In this document: positions 7,215 through 16,431 of the stretch, piece by piece
Layout: each line of letters begins with the position of its first letter
How positions within the stretch are numbered: position 1 is the stretch's first letter
Assembly (NCBI RefSeq): GCF_021277265.1
Contig: NZ_JAJSOH010000003.1
Span: forward strand, 331,520-395,519
Source of the DNA: Kineosporia rhizophila
Lineage (GTDB): Bacteria; Actinomycetota; Actinomycetes; Actinomycetales; Kineosporiaceae
Direction of reading: 5' to 3'
DNA length: 64,000 nt
Notes under the pieces: generated by a model
What the model was told of the DNA's origin: nothing
Database searches by the model: none
The model's input: the letters and a program-made list of their open reading frames with translations, nothing else
Program-made: the position numbers and the translations under genes

Positions 7215-9686
7215 ATGGCTGAGATTCTTTATCGCGTAGGACGGTTCGCGGCGCACCGGCGCTGGGCCGTCATGGGGGGCTGGCTGGTGGCCCTCGTGAT
7301 CGGGCTGATCACGTTCGTCCTGTTCTCGGGGGCGATCTCGTCGGCCATCTCGATCCCGGACACGCCCACCAGCAAGGTCACCGATCAGCTGGCCTCCGAG
7401 TTCGAGTCCACCAGCGGTGGCTCCGGCAGCGTCGTGTTCGAGACCACCAACGGCTCGGCGTTCACCGACCCGCAGAAGGCCGCCGTCGCCGACCTGCTCG
7501 AGAGCATCGGTCAGGTCGAGGGCGTCACCGGCGTCACCGACCCGTTCGCCACCCAGGCCCAGCTGGAGAAGAGCGCCACCGAGCTGAGCGAGGGCCGCAA
7601 GCAGCTCGAGCAGGGCCAGAGCGCCCTGGAGGACGGCGAGAAGCAGCTGGACCAGGCGCAGCAACAGCTGGACCAGCAGCGCGAGCAGGCCGGCGACGCG
7701 GGCGCGGAGCAGCTGGAGGCGGCTCAGGAGGAGATCGACCGCGGCCGGGCCGAGCTCCAGGCCCAGCGCACCCAGGTCGAGCAGCAGACGGCGGCCCTGG
7801 AGGCCGGCACCCAGGTGGGCCAACTGTCATCGGGCTTCCGGTTCGTCTCCGACGACGCCTCCGCGGCCGTCGGCACCGTCTCCTTCAGCCTGCCCAACGC
7901 CGAGGTCCCGGACGAGACCAAGACCGAGATCGCCGACGTCATCGACGACAACGCGATCGACGGCGTCAACTCGCTGCTGTCGCAGGAGATCTCGCAGACC
8001 GCCCCGTCAATCCTCGGCCCGGGCGAGATCGTCGGTGTCGTGATCGCCGCGATCGTCCTGGTGGTCATGCTCGGCACGCTCGTGGGTGCCGCGCTGCCGC
8101 TGGTCAGCGCCCTGCTGGGGGTCGGTGTCGCCACCCTGGCGGCAATGTCGTTCTCGGGTCTGGTGGACTTCCAGTCGGTGACCCCGGTCCTGGGGGTCAT
8201 GCTCGGCCTGGCGGTCGGCATCGACTACTCCCTGTTCATCCTCAACCGCCACCGCAACCAGCTCAAGCAGGGCATGGACCTGCACGAGTCGATCGGCCTG
8301 GCCAACGGGACCTCGGGCAACGCGGTCGTGTTCGCGGGGGCGACGGTCATCGTGGCGCTGCTGGCCCTGAACGTCACCGGCATCCCGTTCCTGGGGCTGA
8401 TGGGAACCGTCGCCGCCGGGGCCGTCCTGGTCGCGATTCTGGTTGCCACGACCTTCACCCCGGCGCTGCTGTCGCTGGTCGGAGTGCGCATCCTGCGTAA
8501 GAAGGAACGCGCCGACGCGAACGCTTCCACCCCGGTGATGGGGACCGACAGCACCATGTCGACACGCACGTCCGTACTCACCCTGATCGCCGGCATCGCC
8601 GTGCTGGCCGTGATCGCCCTGCCCGCGCTGAACATGCGGCTGGGCCTTCCGGACGGCGCCAGCCAGCCCGAGGACTCCCCGGGCTACCAGGCCTACCAGG
8701 TCCAGGAAGAGAAGTTCGGCGAGGGCTTCAACGGCCCGCTGCTGGTGGTGGCCAATCTGCCCAAGCCGGTCGAGGAGGCCGCACTGACGGCCGAGCAGGC
8801 CGCCATCGGTCAGGCCGTCTTCGACGAGGGCGACGTCAGCGCGGTCGTTCCGATCAGCGCCTCGAAAGACCGTTCTGCCATCGCTTTCCAGGTGCTCCCC
8901 GAAGGGGGACCCAACAGCGAGTCGACCGCCGACCTCGTCCATAATTTGCGTGAACTGACACCCCGGACCTCGGACGGCGGCACCGCCACCCTCGGCGTCG
9001 CCGGTAACGCCAGCGCGAACATCGACGTCTCGCAGAAGCTCTCGGACGCCCTGCCGATCTACCTCGTGCTGGTGGTGGGTCTGTCGCTGCTGATCCTGAT
9101 CCTGGTGTTCCGTTCCATCCTGGTGCCGCTGACCGCGACCCTCGGGTTCGTGCTCTCGCTGCTGGCGGCCTTCGGCGGGATCACCGCGATCTTCCAGGAG
9201 GGCTGGCTGTCGGGCCTGTTCGGCGTGCACGACCCGGCGCCGATCCTGAGCTTCCTGCCGATCATCCAGACCGGCATCCTGTTCGGCCTGGCGATGGACT
9301 ACCAGCTGTTCCTGGTCTCGGGCATGCGCGAGGCCTACGCTCACGGCGCCCCCGCCCGGGTGGCCGTGCTCCGCGGTTTCCGGGCCGGCCGCAGCGTGGT
9401 GACCGCGGCCGCGATCATCATGATCTCGGTCTTCGCGGGCTTCATCTTCTCCCACGACACCACCATCAAGCCGATCGGTTTCGGCCTGGCCTTCGGCGTC
9501 CTGCTGGACGCGTTCGTGGTGCGCATGCTGCTGATCCCGGCGGCCATGCACCTGCTGGGCGACAAGGCCTGGTGGCTGCCGAAGTGGATGGACCGCATCA
9601 TCCCCGACATCGACGTCGAGGGAGCCAAGCTGGAACGGGCGCACTCCGCGCCCCCGCAGGAGACCGAAACCCAGGTCACGCACTAA
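7215..9686 (+). CDS. MMPL/RND-family exporter
   Basis: An 823-residue membrane protein of the MMPL family, which exports lipids or drugs using the proton gradient. The layout is typical: one N-terminal helix (about residues 18-40), a large extracytoplasmic domain, five helices (about 270-425 with GLAVGIDYSLFILNRHR), another helix near 455-475, a second outer domain, and a final helix bundle with GLAMDYQLFLVSGMREA. An insertion at about residues 115-200 is a strong heptad-rich coiled coil (EGRKQLEQGQSALEDGEKQL). Asp residues in the two DY motifs are the usual proton-relay positions. It is paired with the upstream TetR gene and ends at an ideal terminator. The substrate is unknown. Confidence 0.92.
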   Translation: MAEILYRVGRFAAHRRWAVMGGWLVALVIGLITFVLFSGAISSAISIPDTPTSKVTDQLASEFESTSGGSGSVVFETTNGSAFTDPQKAAVADLLESIGQVEGVTGVTDPFATQAQLEKSATELSEGRKQLEQGQSALEDGEKQLDQAQQQLDQQREQAGDAGAEQLEAAQEEIDRGRAELQAQRTQVEQQTAALEAGTQVGQLSSGFRFVSDDASAAVGTVSFSLPNAEVPDETKTEIADVIDDNAIDGVNSLLSQEISQTAPSILGPGEIVGVVIAAIVLVVMLGTLVGAALPLVSALLGVGVATLAAMSFSGLVDFQSVTPVLGVMLGLAVGIDYSLFILNRHRNQLKQGMDLHESIGLANGTSGNAVVFAGATVIVALLALNVTGIPFLGLMGTVAAGAVLVAILVATTFTPALLSLVGVRILRKKERADANASTPVMGTDSTMSTRTSVLTLIAGIAVLAVIALPALNMRLGLPDGASQPEDSPGYQAYQVQEEKFGEGFNGPLLVVANLPKPVEEAALTAEQAAIGQAVFDEGDVSAVVPISASKDRSAIAFQVLPEGGPNSESTADLVHNLRELTPRTSDGGTATLGVAGNASANIDVSQKLSDALPIYLVLVVGLSLLILILVFRSILVPLTATLGFVLSLLAAFGGITAIFQEGWLSGLFGVHDPAPILSFLPIIQTGILFGLAMDYQLFLVSGMREAYAHGAPARVAVLRGFRAGRSVVTAAAIIMISVFAGFIFSHDTTIKPIGFGLAFGVLLDAFVVRMLLIPAAMHLLGDKAWWLPKWMDRIIPDIDVEGAKLERAHSAPPQETETQVTH

Positions 9687-9690
9687 CACC

Positions 9691-9729
9691 TCAGCGAGCC
9701 CGCCCGGACGTTCCGGGCGGGCTCGCTGA
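9691..9729. terminator. Strong hairpin terminator after the MMPL gene
   Basis: A perfect 18-base stem (9691-9708, TCAGCGAGCCCGCCCGGA, against 9712-9729) with a 3-base loop, four bases after the MMPL stop codon. No run of T follows. Confidence 0.9.
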
Positions 9730-9792
9730 CGTTTGGGCTGGGCTCGTGGCCCCGCCGTCAGGGCCATCGCATTGCCCCGTATGTTCGTGTTC

Positions 9793-10584
9793 ATGACAAC
9801 CCGCGAGGGACGCGACTGGTCCGGCCGTCCGGCGCTGCTGAAGCTGGCCGTACCGCTGGTCCTGCTGCTGTCGGCCTGCGCAGGCACGCCCGAGGCCGCT
9901 GACCCGGTCGTCGTCCAAGGAACGGCCGGTCCCGCGGGCCTTGCCTCGTCCGCAGGCGGGCCGGGGTGCCCGGCCGGTGGAGGGGCGGTGCCCAGCGAGT
10001 CCAACCGGGTCGCCACGGACGACCTGGACGGTGACGGATCTGCGGACGAGTTGTGGCTGGCTCACGATGAGGGGCTGCGGCTGCTCGGGGTCACCACGGC
10101 CAGTGGGGCCCGCTTCTCCGTCGTGCTGAATCAGTGGGACGAGGGTGCCCAGGAACAGCGCGTCGGGGACCGGGTCAGCGCTGTGGCCGGGCGACTGGGA
10201 GACGGATCGGCCGTGATCCTGGTGAACCTGGGTCGCTCGGCGGCTCTGTACAGCGTGGTCAACTGCTACATCGTGGCCACCACGAACGCCGAGAACCGAC
10301 CCTACCTCTTCGATCTGGGCTACGACGGGACCGGGGACGGGGTCGGTTGCGTCTCGGAGGGGTCGTCGCGTGAACTGGTCGGCTACCGGGCCGAGTACGA
10401 CGCGACGAAGCAGACGTACAAGGTCTCCCGCAGGACGGTCAGCATCGACGAGACCGGCAGGCAGGCGAGCAACGGCCCGAGCGAGGTGCTGGGGACCGAT
10501 CTCGCCGAAGGCTCGGCCGAGGTCACTCGCGCTCAGTCCGTGACCTGTGGTGACAACGGCGAGATCGCCGAACCGGTCTACTGA
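9793..10584 (+). CDS. Putative lipoprotein with calcium-binding-like repeat
   Basis: A 263-residue exported protein. The N-terminus has a hydrophobic stretch (LLKLAVPLVLLLSACAG) with a lipobox LSAC, so the mature protein would be anchored by a lipid-modified Cys. The motif DDLDGDGSADELWLA near residues 75-90 looks like the Asp-rich loop of FG-GAP/VCBS-type beta-propeller repeats or dockerin-like calcium loops. Cys residues at several points of the mature chain could form disulfides. Start choice is uncertain: the ATG at 9793 is used, with no clear ribosome site; an ATG at 9781 is possible. No function is assigned. It faces the next gene across a shared hairpin. Confidence 0.7.
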   Translation: MTTREGRDWSGRPALLKLAVPLVLLLSACAGTPEAADPVVVQGTAGPAGLASSAGGPGCPAGGGAVPSESNRVATDDLDGDGSADELWLAHDEGLRLLGVTTASGARFSVVLNQWDEGAQEQRVGDRVSAVAGRLGDGSAVILVNLGRSAALYSVVNCYIVATTNAENRPYLFDLGYDGTGDGVGCVSEGSSRELVGYRAEYDATKQTYKVSRRTVSIDETGRQASNGPSEVLGTDLAEGSAEVTRAQSVTCGDNGEIAEPVY

Positions 10585-10612
10585 CACCGGCTGGGCTCCA
10601 CATGGCGGTGTC

Positions 10613-10648
10613 CGCGGCGCCCGTTCCTCGAAAGATCTGGGCGCCGCG
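10613..10648. terminator. Bidirectional hairpin terminator
   Basis: Perfect 10-base arms CGCGGCGCCC (10613-10622) and GGGCGCCGCG (10639-10648) with a 16-base loop, lying between two convergent genes. Confidence 0.65.
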
Positions 10649-10669
10649 AACGTTACGTCAGTGCTGGTG

Positions 10670-11106
10670 TCAGCAGCTGCGCGAGACGATCGTCGCGGTC
10701 TGGTCGTCGGCCACCTTGACCCACAGCGACCTGCTGCTGCCGCGGCTGTCGACGGTCACGTAGATCCAGTTCTGGATGGGCAGGTAGTCGTAAGCTTCAT
10801 GGTGACCTGGCACCCCACCTCGACCCGGAAGGTGTCCCAGTCCTGGGCGAACGGTGTGTCCTGGCCGGATGACAGGAACTTGACCTGGTCCTCCGAGCCG
10901 CAGGGCGGGGTGTTGATCAGCCGCCGGGTGCCGCTGCCGCACCAGTTCCGGGCGACCATGACGTAGTTGCCGGAAGAGAGCCGGTTCTCGGTCTCGGAGC
11001 GGAACGGATAGGCACACGTGGTGCCGGCCTGCGCGCCGGTCGCCGGTGCGGCGACCCCTACCAGGAGCAGTCCCAGCACCAATAGAAGGCGCAGTTCCTT
11101 GCGCAT
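10670..11106 (-). pseudogene. Frameshifted small secreted protein
   Basis: Reading from the ATG at 11106 (GGGGAGGACAAC directly upstream), a signal peptide MRKELRLLLVLGLLLVGVA ending near AQA is followed by a Cys-rich domain (TTCAYPFRSETENRL, VEVGCQVTMK). In this frame translation then runs into low-quality sequence and stops at 10756. A one-base shift near 10797 restores a convincing end in another frame (LPIQNWIYVTVDSRG ... VADDQTATIVSRSC, stop at 10670). Together they would give a protein of about 145 residues, similar in style to the small secreted protein at 5865. Either the gene is disrupted or the sequence has a one-base error at this spot. No family is recognised. Confidence 0.6.
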
Positions 11107-11402
11107 GTTGTCCTCCCCATGCCGTCCCGGTGGCTCCCCAGGCGGGAGCTGCAACGCCCAGAGCGGCCAGCGCAGACAACTGTGGAACGCCGCGAAAGGG
11201 CAGAGCCGAGAATTGAGGACAAATCCGGACAACGGACTGGCGAGACTCGTTCTGACCTGCGGTGATGGTGCATGGGTTCCGATGTCCGGTGCGGGCCGGG
11301 CGCCGAACACCGGACATCTTTGCGGACAGCAGGCGTGCGACCTCCCAGATCGGGCGTGCACCAGACGCTTCTGGTCACGAGATCTGCTGGCAGGATCGCG
11401 GG

Positions 11403-12071
11403 GTGGACGAGGACATGCTGCGGCAGGCAGCAGAAGAAGGAAAACACCGGGCCGAGGCCCTGGATGCTCTGCGAGCGTGGCTGCTTCTGGAGGACTCCTA
11501 CGAAAGAGGTGGTGTCCCGGACGAGGTCATGCACTTCATCCAGGACCACATCAGCGGCCTGCTTGGACCTCGCGCGCAGGCGGTGGCCGGCGAGCACCTG
11601 CGTGGGCAGCTCGAGGCTGGCAGGACTCTTTCTGACCTGGCGCGTGACCGCTCGTTCCTGATCGACCTGCTGGCTCTGGTCGAGGGCAAGCGGCGGCCAG
11701 GCTTTGAGCTGCAGTGGAGAGCAGATCGCCTCGTGCTCCAGCAGGAGGGACAGGCGTACCGGCCGCAGGCGCTGCTGGTGATGGCCGAGTACAGCGTGGA
11801 GGACCCGGTGTGGGACCGGCCGGTGGGAACGGGCGAACCGGTGTCGTTGGCCGAGCTGGGCGTCTCTGACGCTCTCGTGCAGCGGCTGCGGGCCTGGAAC
11901 GAGCAGTTCGAGCAGCTCGCACTGACCGACTTCGAGTGGGAGAGTCCCGAGGTCGAGGCTGCGTGGGTCCGGCAGGGTCTGGACCTGGCGTACGAGCTGC
12001 AGCGAGAACTGCCGGACCTGGACGTGCGTTACTTCCACGCCGACGACGACCGTCCTCTGCACAGCGTCTGA
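11403..12071 (+). CDS. Hypothetical acidic cytoplasmic protein
   Basis: A 222-residue soluble protein, strongly acidic, with no signal peptide or membrane helix. The N-terminal half is helical (DEDMLRQAAEEGKHRAEALDALRAWLL). The C-terminal half contains WNEQFEQLALTDFEWESPEVEAAWVRQG and ends in DVRYFHADDDRPL, a style seen in uncharacterised actinobacterial proteins, some of them near toxin-immunity genes. I do not recognise a defined family and assign no function. The start is uncertain: the GTG at 11403 begins VDEDMLRQ, an ATG at 11415 is an alternative, and neither has a clear ribosome site. The 296 bases upstream, shared with the divergent secreted gene, show no other gene. Confidence 0.65.
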   Translation: MDEDMLRQAAEEGKHRAEALDALRAWLLLEDSYERGGVPDEVMHFIQDHISGLLGPRAQAVAGEHLRGQLEAGRTLSDLARDRSFLIDLLALVEGKRRPGFELQWRADRLVLQQEGQAYRPQALLVMAEYSVEDPVWDRPVGTGEPVSLAELGVSDALVQRLRAWNEQFEQLALTDFEWESPEVEAAWVRQGLDLAYELQRELPDLDVRYFHADDDRPLHSV

Positions 12072-12137
12072 TCGGGTGGTGCAGGCTGCCGCGTGCCTGC
12101 GGGGAAACGATCGGTCGTCGTTGGCCCGCGCATCGGT

Positions 12138-13901
12138 TCAGGCTGCCGGGACGGTGACGGTGAACGTCGTCCCTTTCCCGAGGCTGCTGGCCACTGTGAT
12201 CGTTCCGGCCTGGGCCTCGAGGAGCTGACGGGCGATGGCCAGGCCGAGGCCGCTGCCGCCCGTGGCCCGGGCCCGGGAGTGGTCGGCGCGCCAGAACCGG
12301 TCGAACACGTGTGGCAGATGCTCGGGTGCGATCCCGACCCCGGTGTCCTCGACCGTGATGACGGCCCGGTCCCCGGCGCGCGAACCGCTGACGCGCACCG
12401 TCCCGCCGGCCGGGGTGTAGCGGATGCCGTTGGAGACCAGGTTCCCCAGCGCCTGGCGTAACCGCACGGGGTCGGCGAGCACCGGGACGCCGTCGTCCAC
12501 CGCGTCCGTCAACCGCACTCCGGCTCCCTCCGCCCCGCCCCGATGCGCGTCCACCACGAACTCCACGACCTCGCGCAGGTCCAGGCGCACCGGCCGGACC
12601 CGCAGACGTCCTGCGTCCGCTGCTGCGAGGTCGGACATGTCCCGCAGGATGTGCTCGAGGACGACGGTCTCCTCGTGCAGCAGTTCGATCAGGTTCGTGT
12701 CGGGCTCGGCCAGGCCGTCCTGGGTCGCCTCCAGCCAGCTGCGGATGTTCGTCAGGGGACTGCGCAGCTCGTGCGCCACGTCGCTGACCAGGGCGCGGCG
12801 CTGTTCCTCGGCGGTGTCCCGGCGCTGCATCGCCTCGTTCAGGGCGAGGGCCACCGCACCGATCTCGTCCTTCGACAGGACCGGTACCGGCTGCTGGCGG
12901 GCCGCGCCCTCGGCCAGCACCCGCAGCGGGCGCACGAGCCGGCGGCCCACCAGCACGGTCAGCGCGGCGGCGGCCAGCACCACCGCGCCGGCCACCAGGA
13001 CGATGCGCACCACGTTGTCCCGGGACAGCTCGAACGTGGTCGCGGCCCGGCCGGTGTCGGGGTCGGTCAGGTACAGCTGGGCCGCCGGTGCTGTCCACGG
13101 GCGCAGCTGCTCGCGACGGGAGCGGTCCAGGCAGGACTGCAGCCGGTCGTTGCTGCTGGGGCGGGCCGTCCTGTCGACCACCGCGAAGGTGGGGGGCATC
13201 CGGGTCGGGTTCATCGCCACGACGATCTCGACGGCGTCGCGGGCCTTGCCCAGGCACTGCGCCACGTCCTGCCTGAGCGCCTTCAGGGCGCGTCGCTCGG
13301 TGGGCAGGTACTGGCTGGAGAACACCGAGGTGCACGCGGGTGCCTCGCCGCTGGGGTCAGCAATGATCTCGACGATCCAGCGGCCGCTGGGGGACTGCTC
13401 CAGCTGTCCGCGCGCGCTGATCTTGCGAAGACAGCTCATGACGTCTGTGGTCAGTTTCCGGCTCATCGTCACCTCGTCGGCGGTGAGCCGGAAGGGGCCG
13501 ACCGCGCGGGCGTCGAACGTGCCCGGCTCGCCCGGCGGGCCCGTGTCGGTGCGCAGTGGATCGATCGTCGCCACCGGCTGGGCGCCCGGCAGCGCGAGAC
13601 CGGGGGCGGAGTCGGCCAGCACCTGCTGCTCGGGGGTGGTCAGGGTGACGCGCCGCTCCAGGACGGCCGCCTGCTCGGTCACCAGGTCGTCCACTCCCGA
13701 CCAGTTCGGGTGGGTGGCGGCGTACTTCGTCAACGTGTCGTACAGAGCCCTTTCGTCGGACAGGGTGCGCCCCTGGGCCTGCTGCAGGGCCTGGGTGGCG
13801 GTGCGGGTGGCCAGCCAGGCGGTGGCGGTGACGGCCATCACCACGATGAGCAGCGAGGTGGCCAGCAGCCGGGTGAGCAGCCGGTGCCGTAGGCGGATCA
13901 T
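12138..13901 (-). CDS. Sensor histidine kinase of envelope module A
   Basis: A 587-residue membrane kinase. Order: helix 1 (about 10-32), an extracytoplasmic sensor (33-297), helix 2 (about 298-318), HAMP (319-370), HisKA with the phospho-accepting His377 in VAHELRSPLTN, and an ATPase domain with N-box Asn487/Asn491, DTGVGI (519-524) and GGSGLGL (548-554). The sensor holds four Cys at 157, 190, 216 and 257, a layout that recurs in the lipoprotein of the same cluster and in the paralogous kinase at 23495. Its start overlaps the stop of the response regulator gene by four bases, so the pair is translationally coupled. It is the last gene of the 18242-to-12138 operon. Likely input: envelope stress, an antimicrobial, or the lipoprotein. 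Confidence 0.93.
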   Translation of the reverse strand: MIRLRHRLLTRLLATSLLIVVMAVTATAWLATRTATQALQQAQGRTLSDERALYDTLTKYAATHPNWSGVDDLVTEQAAVLERRVTLTTPEQQVLADSAPGLALPGAQPVATIDPLRTDTGPPGEPGTFDARAVGPFRLTADEVTMSRKLTTDVMSCLRKISARGQLEQSPSGRWIVEIIADPSGEAPACTSVFSSQYLPTERRALKALRQDVAQCLGKARDAVEIVVAMNPTRMPPTFAVVDRTARPSSNDRLQSCLDRSRREQLRPWTAPAAQLYLTDPDTGRAATTFELSRDNVVRIVLVAGAVVLAAAALTVLVGRRLVRPLRVLAEGAARQQPVPVLSKDEIGAVALALNEAMQRRDTAEEQRRALVSDVAHELRSPLTNIRSWLEATQDGLAEPDTNLIELLHEETVVLEHILRDMSDLAAADAGRLRVRPVRLDLREVVEFVVDAHRGGAEGAGVRLTDAVDDGVPVLADPVRLRQALGNLVSNGIRYTPAGGTVRVSGSRAGDRAVITVEDTGVGIAPEHLPHVFDRFWRADHSRARATGGSGLGLAIARQLLEAQAGTITVASSLGKGTTFTVTVPAA

Positions 13902-14581
13902 GCGCCCAGCCGGTAGCCGACGCCGTAGACGGTGGTGAGGTACTGCGGACGACGGGGGTCGGGCTCGATCTTGCGGCGCAGGTTCAGCACGTGCATGTCG
14001 ATGCCGCGTTCGGTCGCGCCGCGCTCCAGCCCGGCGGTGTGCTGCAGCAGCTGGCCCCGGCTGAGGACCGAGCCGGGCCGGGACGCGAGCGCCGCGAGGA
14101 CCGCGAACTCGCCCGGGGTGCAGTCGATCTCGGTGCCGTCGAGGAAGGCCTGGTGTCGTTGCGGCAGGACGACGAGGGGGCCCACGCGCAGTACCGGTTC
14201 GGCGTCGCGGTGGCGTGCGGCCCGGCGCAGCAGCGTACGGACGCGTGCGGTCAGTTCGCGGGGGCTGAAGGGCTTGGTCATGTAGTCGTCGGCCCCGACG
14301 TCCAGCCCGGTGAGCAGGTCGTCCTCCTGGGACAGGGCCGTGAGCATGAGGATGGGCACGTCGGAGATCTCGCGCAGTCTCCGGCAGACGCTCAGCCCGT
14401 CCAGGCCGGGCATCAGGACGTCGAGGACGACCAGGTCGGGTCGCCGGGTGCGGGCCAGGTTCAGGGCGGTGGCCCCGTCGTGCGTCACCTGGACGTCGTA
14501 CCCGGCGTCGGTGAGGTAGCGGCGCACCACCTCGGCCTGGCGGGGGTCGTCCTCGGCGAGGAGGACGCTCGCTTCAGACAC
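13898..14581 (-). CDS. OmpR/PhoB-family response regulator of module A
   Basis: A 227-residue two-domain regulator. The receiver domain (about 1-118) has the acidic pair Glu10-Asp11, phospho-acceptor Asp54 in VLDVLMPG, and the conserved Lys in MTKPFSP. The C-terminal winged helix (about 130-227) has the typical ending YLTTVYGVGYRLG. It should be phosphorylated by the adjoining kinase and control transcription, most simply of this operon and perhaps also its twin. It overlaps the permease gene upstream by eight bases and the kinase gene downstream by four bases. Confidence 0.94.
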   Translation of the reverse strand: MSEASVLLAEDDPRQAEVVRRYLTDAGYDVQVTHDGATALNLARTRRPDLVVLDVLMPGLDGLSVCRRLREISDVPILMLTALSQEDDLLTGLDVGADDYMTKPFSPRELTARVRTLLRRAARHRDAEPVLRVGPLVVLPQRHQAFLDGTEIDCTPGEFAVLAALASRPGSVLSRGQLLQHTAGLERGATERGIDMHVLNLRRKIEPDPRRPQYLTTVYGVGYRLGA

Positions 14582-15773
14582 TGGACAACGACTCCGTGGG
14601 ATCCGTGCGGGCAGCCCGGACCGCCGGGTACAGGCCCGCGAGGGCGCCGATCACCACGGCTCCCCCGAGTCCGCCGAGTGTCGCGCCCGGCGGGATCGTC
14701 ACCGGCCAGCCCTGGAAGGCACAGTAGCCCAGCACCGCGAGTACCCCGGCGGACACCCCGGCGGCCGCGCCCAGCAGGGAGAGCACGACCGACTCGGTCA
14801 CGAACTGTGTGCGGATCTGGCCGCGGTGGGCGCCCAGGGCCCGGCGCAGGCCGATCTCACGCCGGCGTTCCAGCACCGAGATGTACATGGTGTTGGCCAC
14901 CCCGATGCCGCCGACGAGCAGGGCGACGCCGGCCAGGGCGAGAAAGAGCGCGCCAAAGGTCTGGGCCACCGCGCGTTTGGCGCTCAGGGCGTCGGCCGGG
15001 CGGGTCACCAGCACGTCGCTGGGGTGCTGCGGGAAAACCGTGGCCGCCAGGACCTGTTCCACGGCCTCGACCTGCTCGTCGCTCGTGCGCACGTAGATCC
15101 GGGTGGGCCGGCCGTCGAAGCGCAGCAGGTCCGCCGCGACCGGCCAGCCCACCATGACCGCGCGGTCGAGCTCGGCCGAGAGCGGCACCGGGTCGAGGAT
15201 GCCGATCACGGTGAACCATCGGCCACCGACGAACACCCGTGCGGGCTCGTCCACTCCGACCTGGCTGAAACCGAGTCTGTCGGCGGCGACCTTTCCCAGG
15301 ACCGCGGTGGGGTAGGCGGCCGTGGCCGGGTCCAGGAACTTCCCCTCGCGTACGGTGCCCTCGACGGCCTGCAGCAGGTCGGTCCGGGCTGCGAGCACGG
15401 CCAGGGCGTTGAAGTCTCCCGGCCCGGTGCGGTCGGTGCGGGTGACGCGCAGCCCCCAGTCGCCGACTGCGCTGGCGTGGGTCACCGGCCCTATGCGGGC
15501 CACCATGTCGGCGGCCTCGGCGGGCAGCTGCACCGGTGGGTCCTGGTCGGGGGCCGGGGCGGCCTGCAGCCGGTCGGTGCCCAGGGCCGAGAGCTCCTCG
15601 TCCAGGGCCTGGCGGCTGGAGGCGGGCACGGCCGTGACCAGGACCAGGGTGGCGACGCCGATGGCGATGCCCAGAGCCGACAGCGCGGCGCGGGCCTTGC
15701 GGGTCCGGATGCCCAGCAGTCCCAGCCCGAGCAGGTCCAGCGGGTCCAGCCGGGGGGACTCAGAGCCGCGCAT
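14574..15773 (-). CDS. MacB/FtsX-type ABC transporter permease of module A
   Basis: A 399-residue permease of the MacB/FtsX class: one N-terminal helix (about 28-50, after [15 protein letters not shown]), a large extracytoplasmic domain (about 50-280), and three C-terminal helices (about 285-310, 340-362, 370-392) with the marker [22 protein letters not shown]. MacB-class proteins do not form a channel but work as mechanotransmitters, driving release or extraction of substrates in the envelope. The ATG at 15773 overlaps the end of the ATPase gene by 14 bases; longer versions would lie inside the ATPase reading frame. It acts with the ATPase and the MacA-like adaptor. Confidence 0.92.
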   Translation of the reverse strand: MRGSESPRLDPLDLLGLGLLGIRTRKARAALSALGIAIGVATLVLVTAVPASSRQALDEELSALGTDRLQAAPAPDQDPPVQLPAEAADMVARIGPVTHASAVGDWGLRVTRTDRTGPGDFNALAVLAARTDLLQAVEGTVREGKFLDPATAAYPTAVLGKVAADRLGFSQVGVDEPARVFVGGRWFTVIGILDPVPLSAELDRAVMVGWPVAADLLRFDGRPTRIYVRTSDEQVEAVEQVLAATVFPQHPSDVLVTRPADALSAKRAVAQTFGALFLALAGVALLVGGIGVANTMYISVLERRREIGLRRALGAHRGQIRTQFVTESVVLSLLGAAAGVSAGVLAVLGYCAFQGWPVTIPPGATLGGLGGAVVIGALAGLYPAVRAARTDPTESLSSV

Positions 15774-16431
15774 CGCAGACCACCCGCCCGTCGAGAAGCC
15801 GCACCTGGCGCGGTAGCTGGGCGGCGATGTCCTGGTCGTGGGTGATGAGCACGATGGTGGTTCCCTGCCTGTTGAGGTCCTGCAGCAACTGCAGTACGGA
15901 CGCGCCGTTGGTCCTGTCGAGGGCACCGGTCGGCTCGTCGGCCAGCACCAGGGCCGGGTCGTTGACCAGGGCCCGGGCGATCGCCACGCGCTGGCGTTCA
16001 CCGCCCGAGAGCTGTTGCGGGGTGTGGGCCGTGCGGTGGGCCAGGCCGACGCGCTCCAGGGCCGCGTGGGCCCGGCCCGTGCGCAGGCGGCGGGGGACGC
16101 CGGCGTACAGCAGCCCGGTCGCCACGTTCGCGGCGGCGCTCAGCCCGTCGGTGAGGTGAAAGTGCTGGAAGACGAAGCCCAGCCGGCGGGCCCGCAGTCC
16201 CGACAGGCGGCGGTCGGACATCCCGGCGACGTCGATGCCGTCGATCAGCACCGTGCCCTCGCTCGGGCGGGTCAGGGTGCCCATGATGTTGAGCAGCGTG
16301 GACTTTCCCGATCCGGAGGGCCCCAGGACCGCCACGAACTCACCCGCCCCCACGCTCAGCGAAACCTCGTGCAGGGCCGTGACCGCGCCCGGGAAGCGGA
16401 CGCTCGCGTTGCGTACCTCCAGAACGCTCAT
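15760..16431 (-). CDS. MacB/LolD-type ABC transporter ATPase of module A
   Basis: A 223-residue ATP-binding subunit with all key motifs: Walker A GPSGSGKS (37-44), Q-loop Gln89, signature LSGGERQ (141-147), Walker B with [12 protein letters not shown] (161-172) and H-loop His198. The sequence [14 protein letters not shown] is typical of the LolD/MacB class, which powers lipoprotein-release or export machines rather than nutrient uptake. Its start overlaps the end of the adaptor gene by four bases. Confidence 0.94.
   Translation of the reverse strand: MSVLEVRNASVRFPGAVTALHEVSLSVGAGEFVAVLGPSGSGKSTLLNIMGTLTRPSEGTVLIDGIDVAGMSDRRLSGLRARRLGFVFQHFHLTDGLSAAANVATGLLYAGVPRRLRTGRAHAALERVGLAHRTAHTPQQLSGGERQRVAIARALVNDPALVLADEPTGALDRTNGASVLQLLQDLNRQGTTIVLITHDQDIAAQLPRQVRLLDGRVVCDARL

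Noticed and set aside
8007..10016. Long open frame (669 codons) on the minus strand across the MMPL gene
   Set aside because: It is antisense to a certain MMPL gene, has His/Gln/Arg-rich low-complexity translation typical of reversed high-GC coding DNA, and crosses a perfect terminator hairpin.
11551..13335. Open frame of 594 codons on the minus strand overlapping the kinase A gene in another frame
   Set aside because: Arg/Pro/Gly-rich out-of-frame reading of the kinase gene, also running across the convergent gene at 11403.
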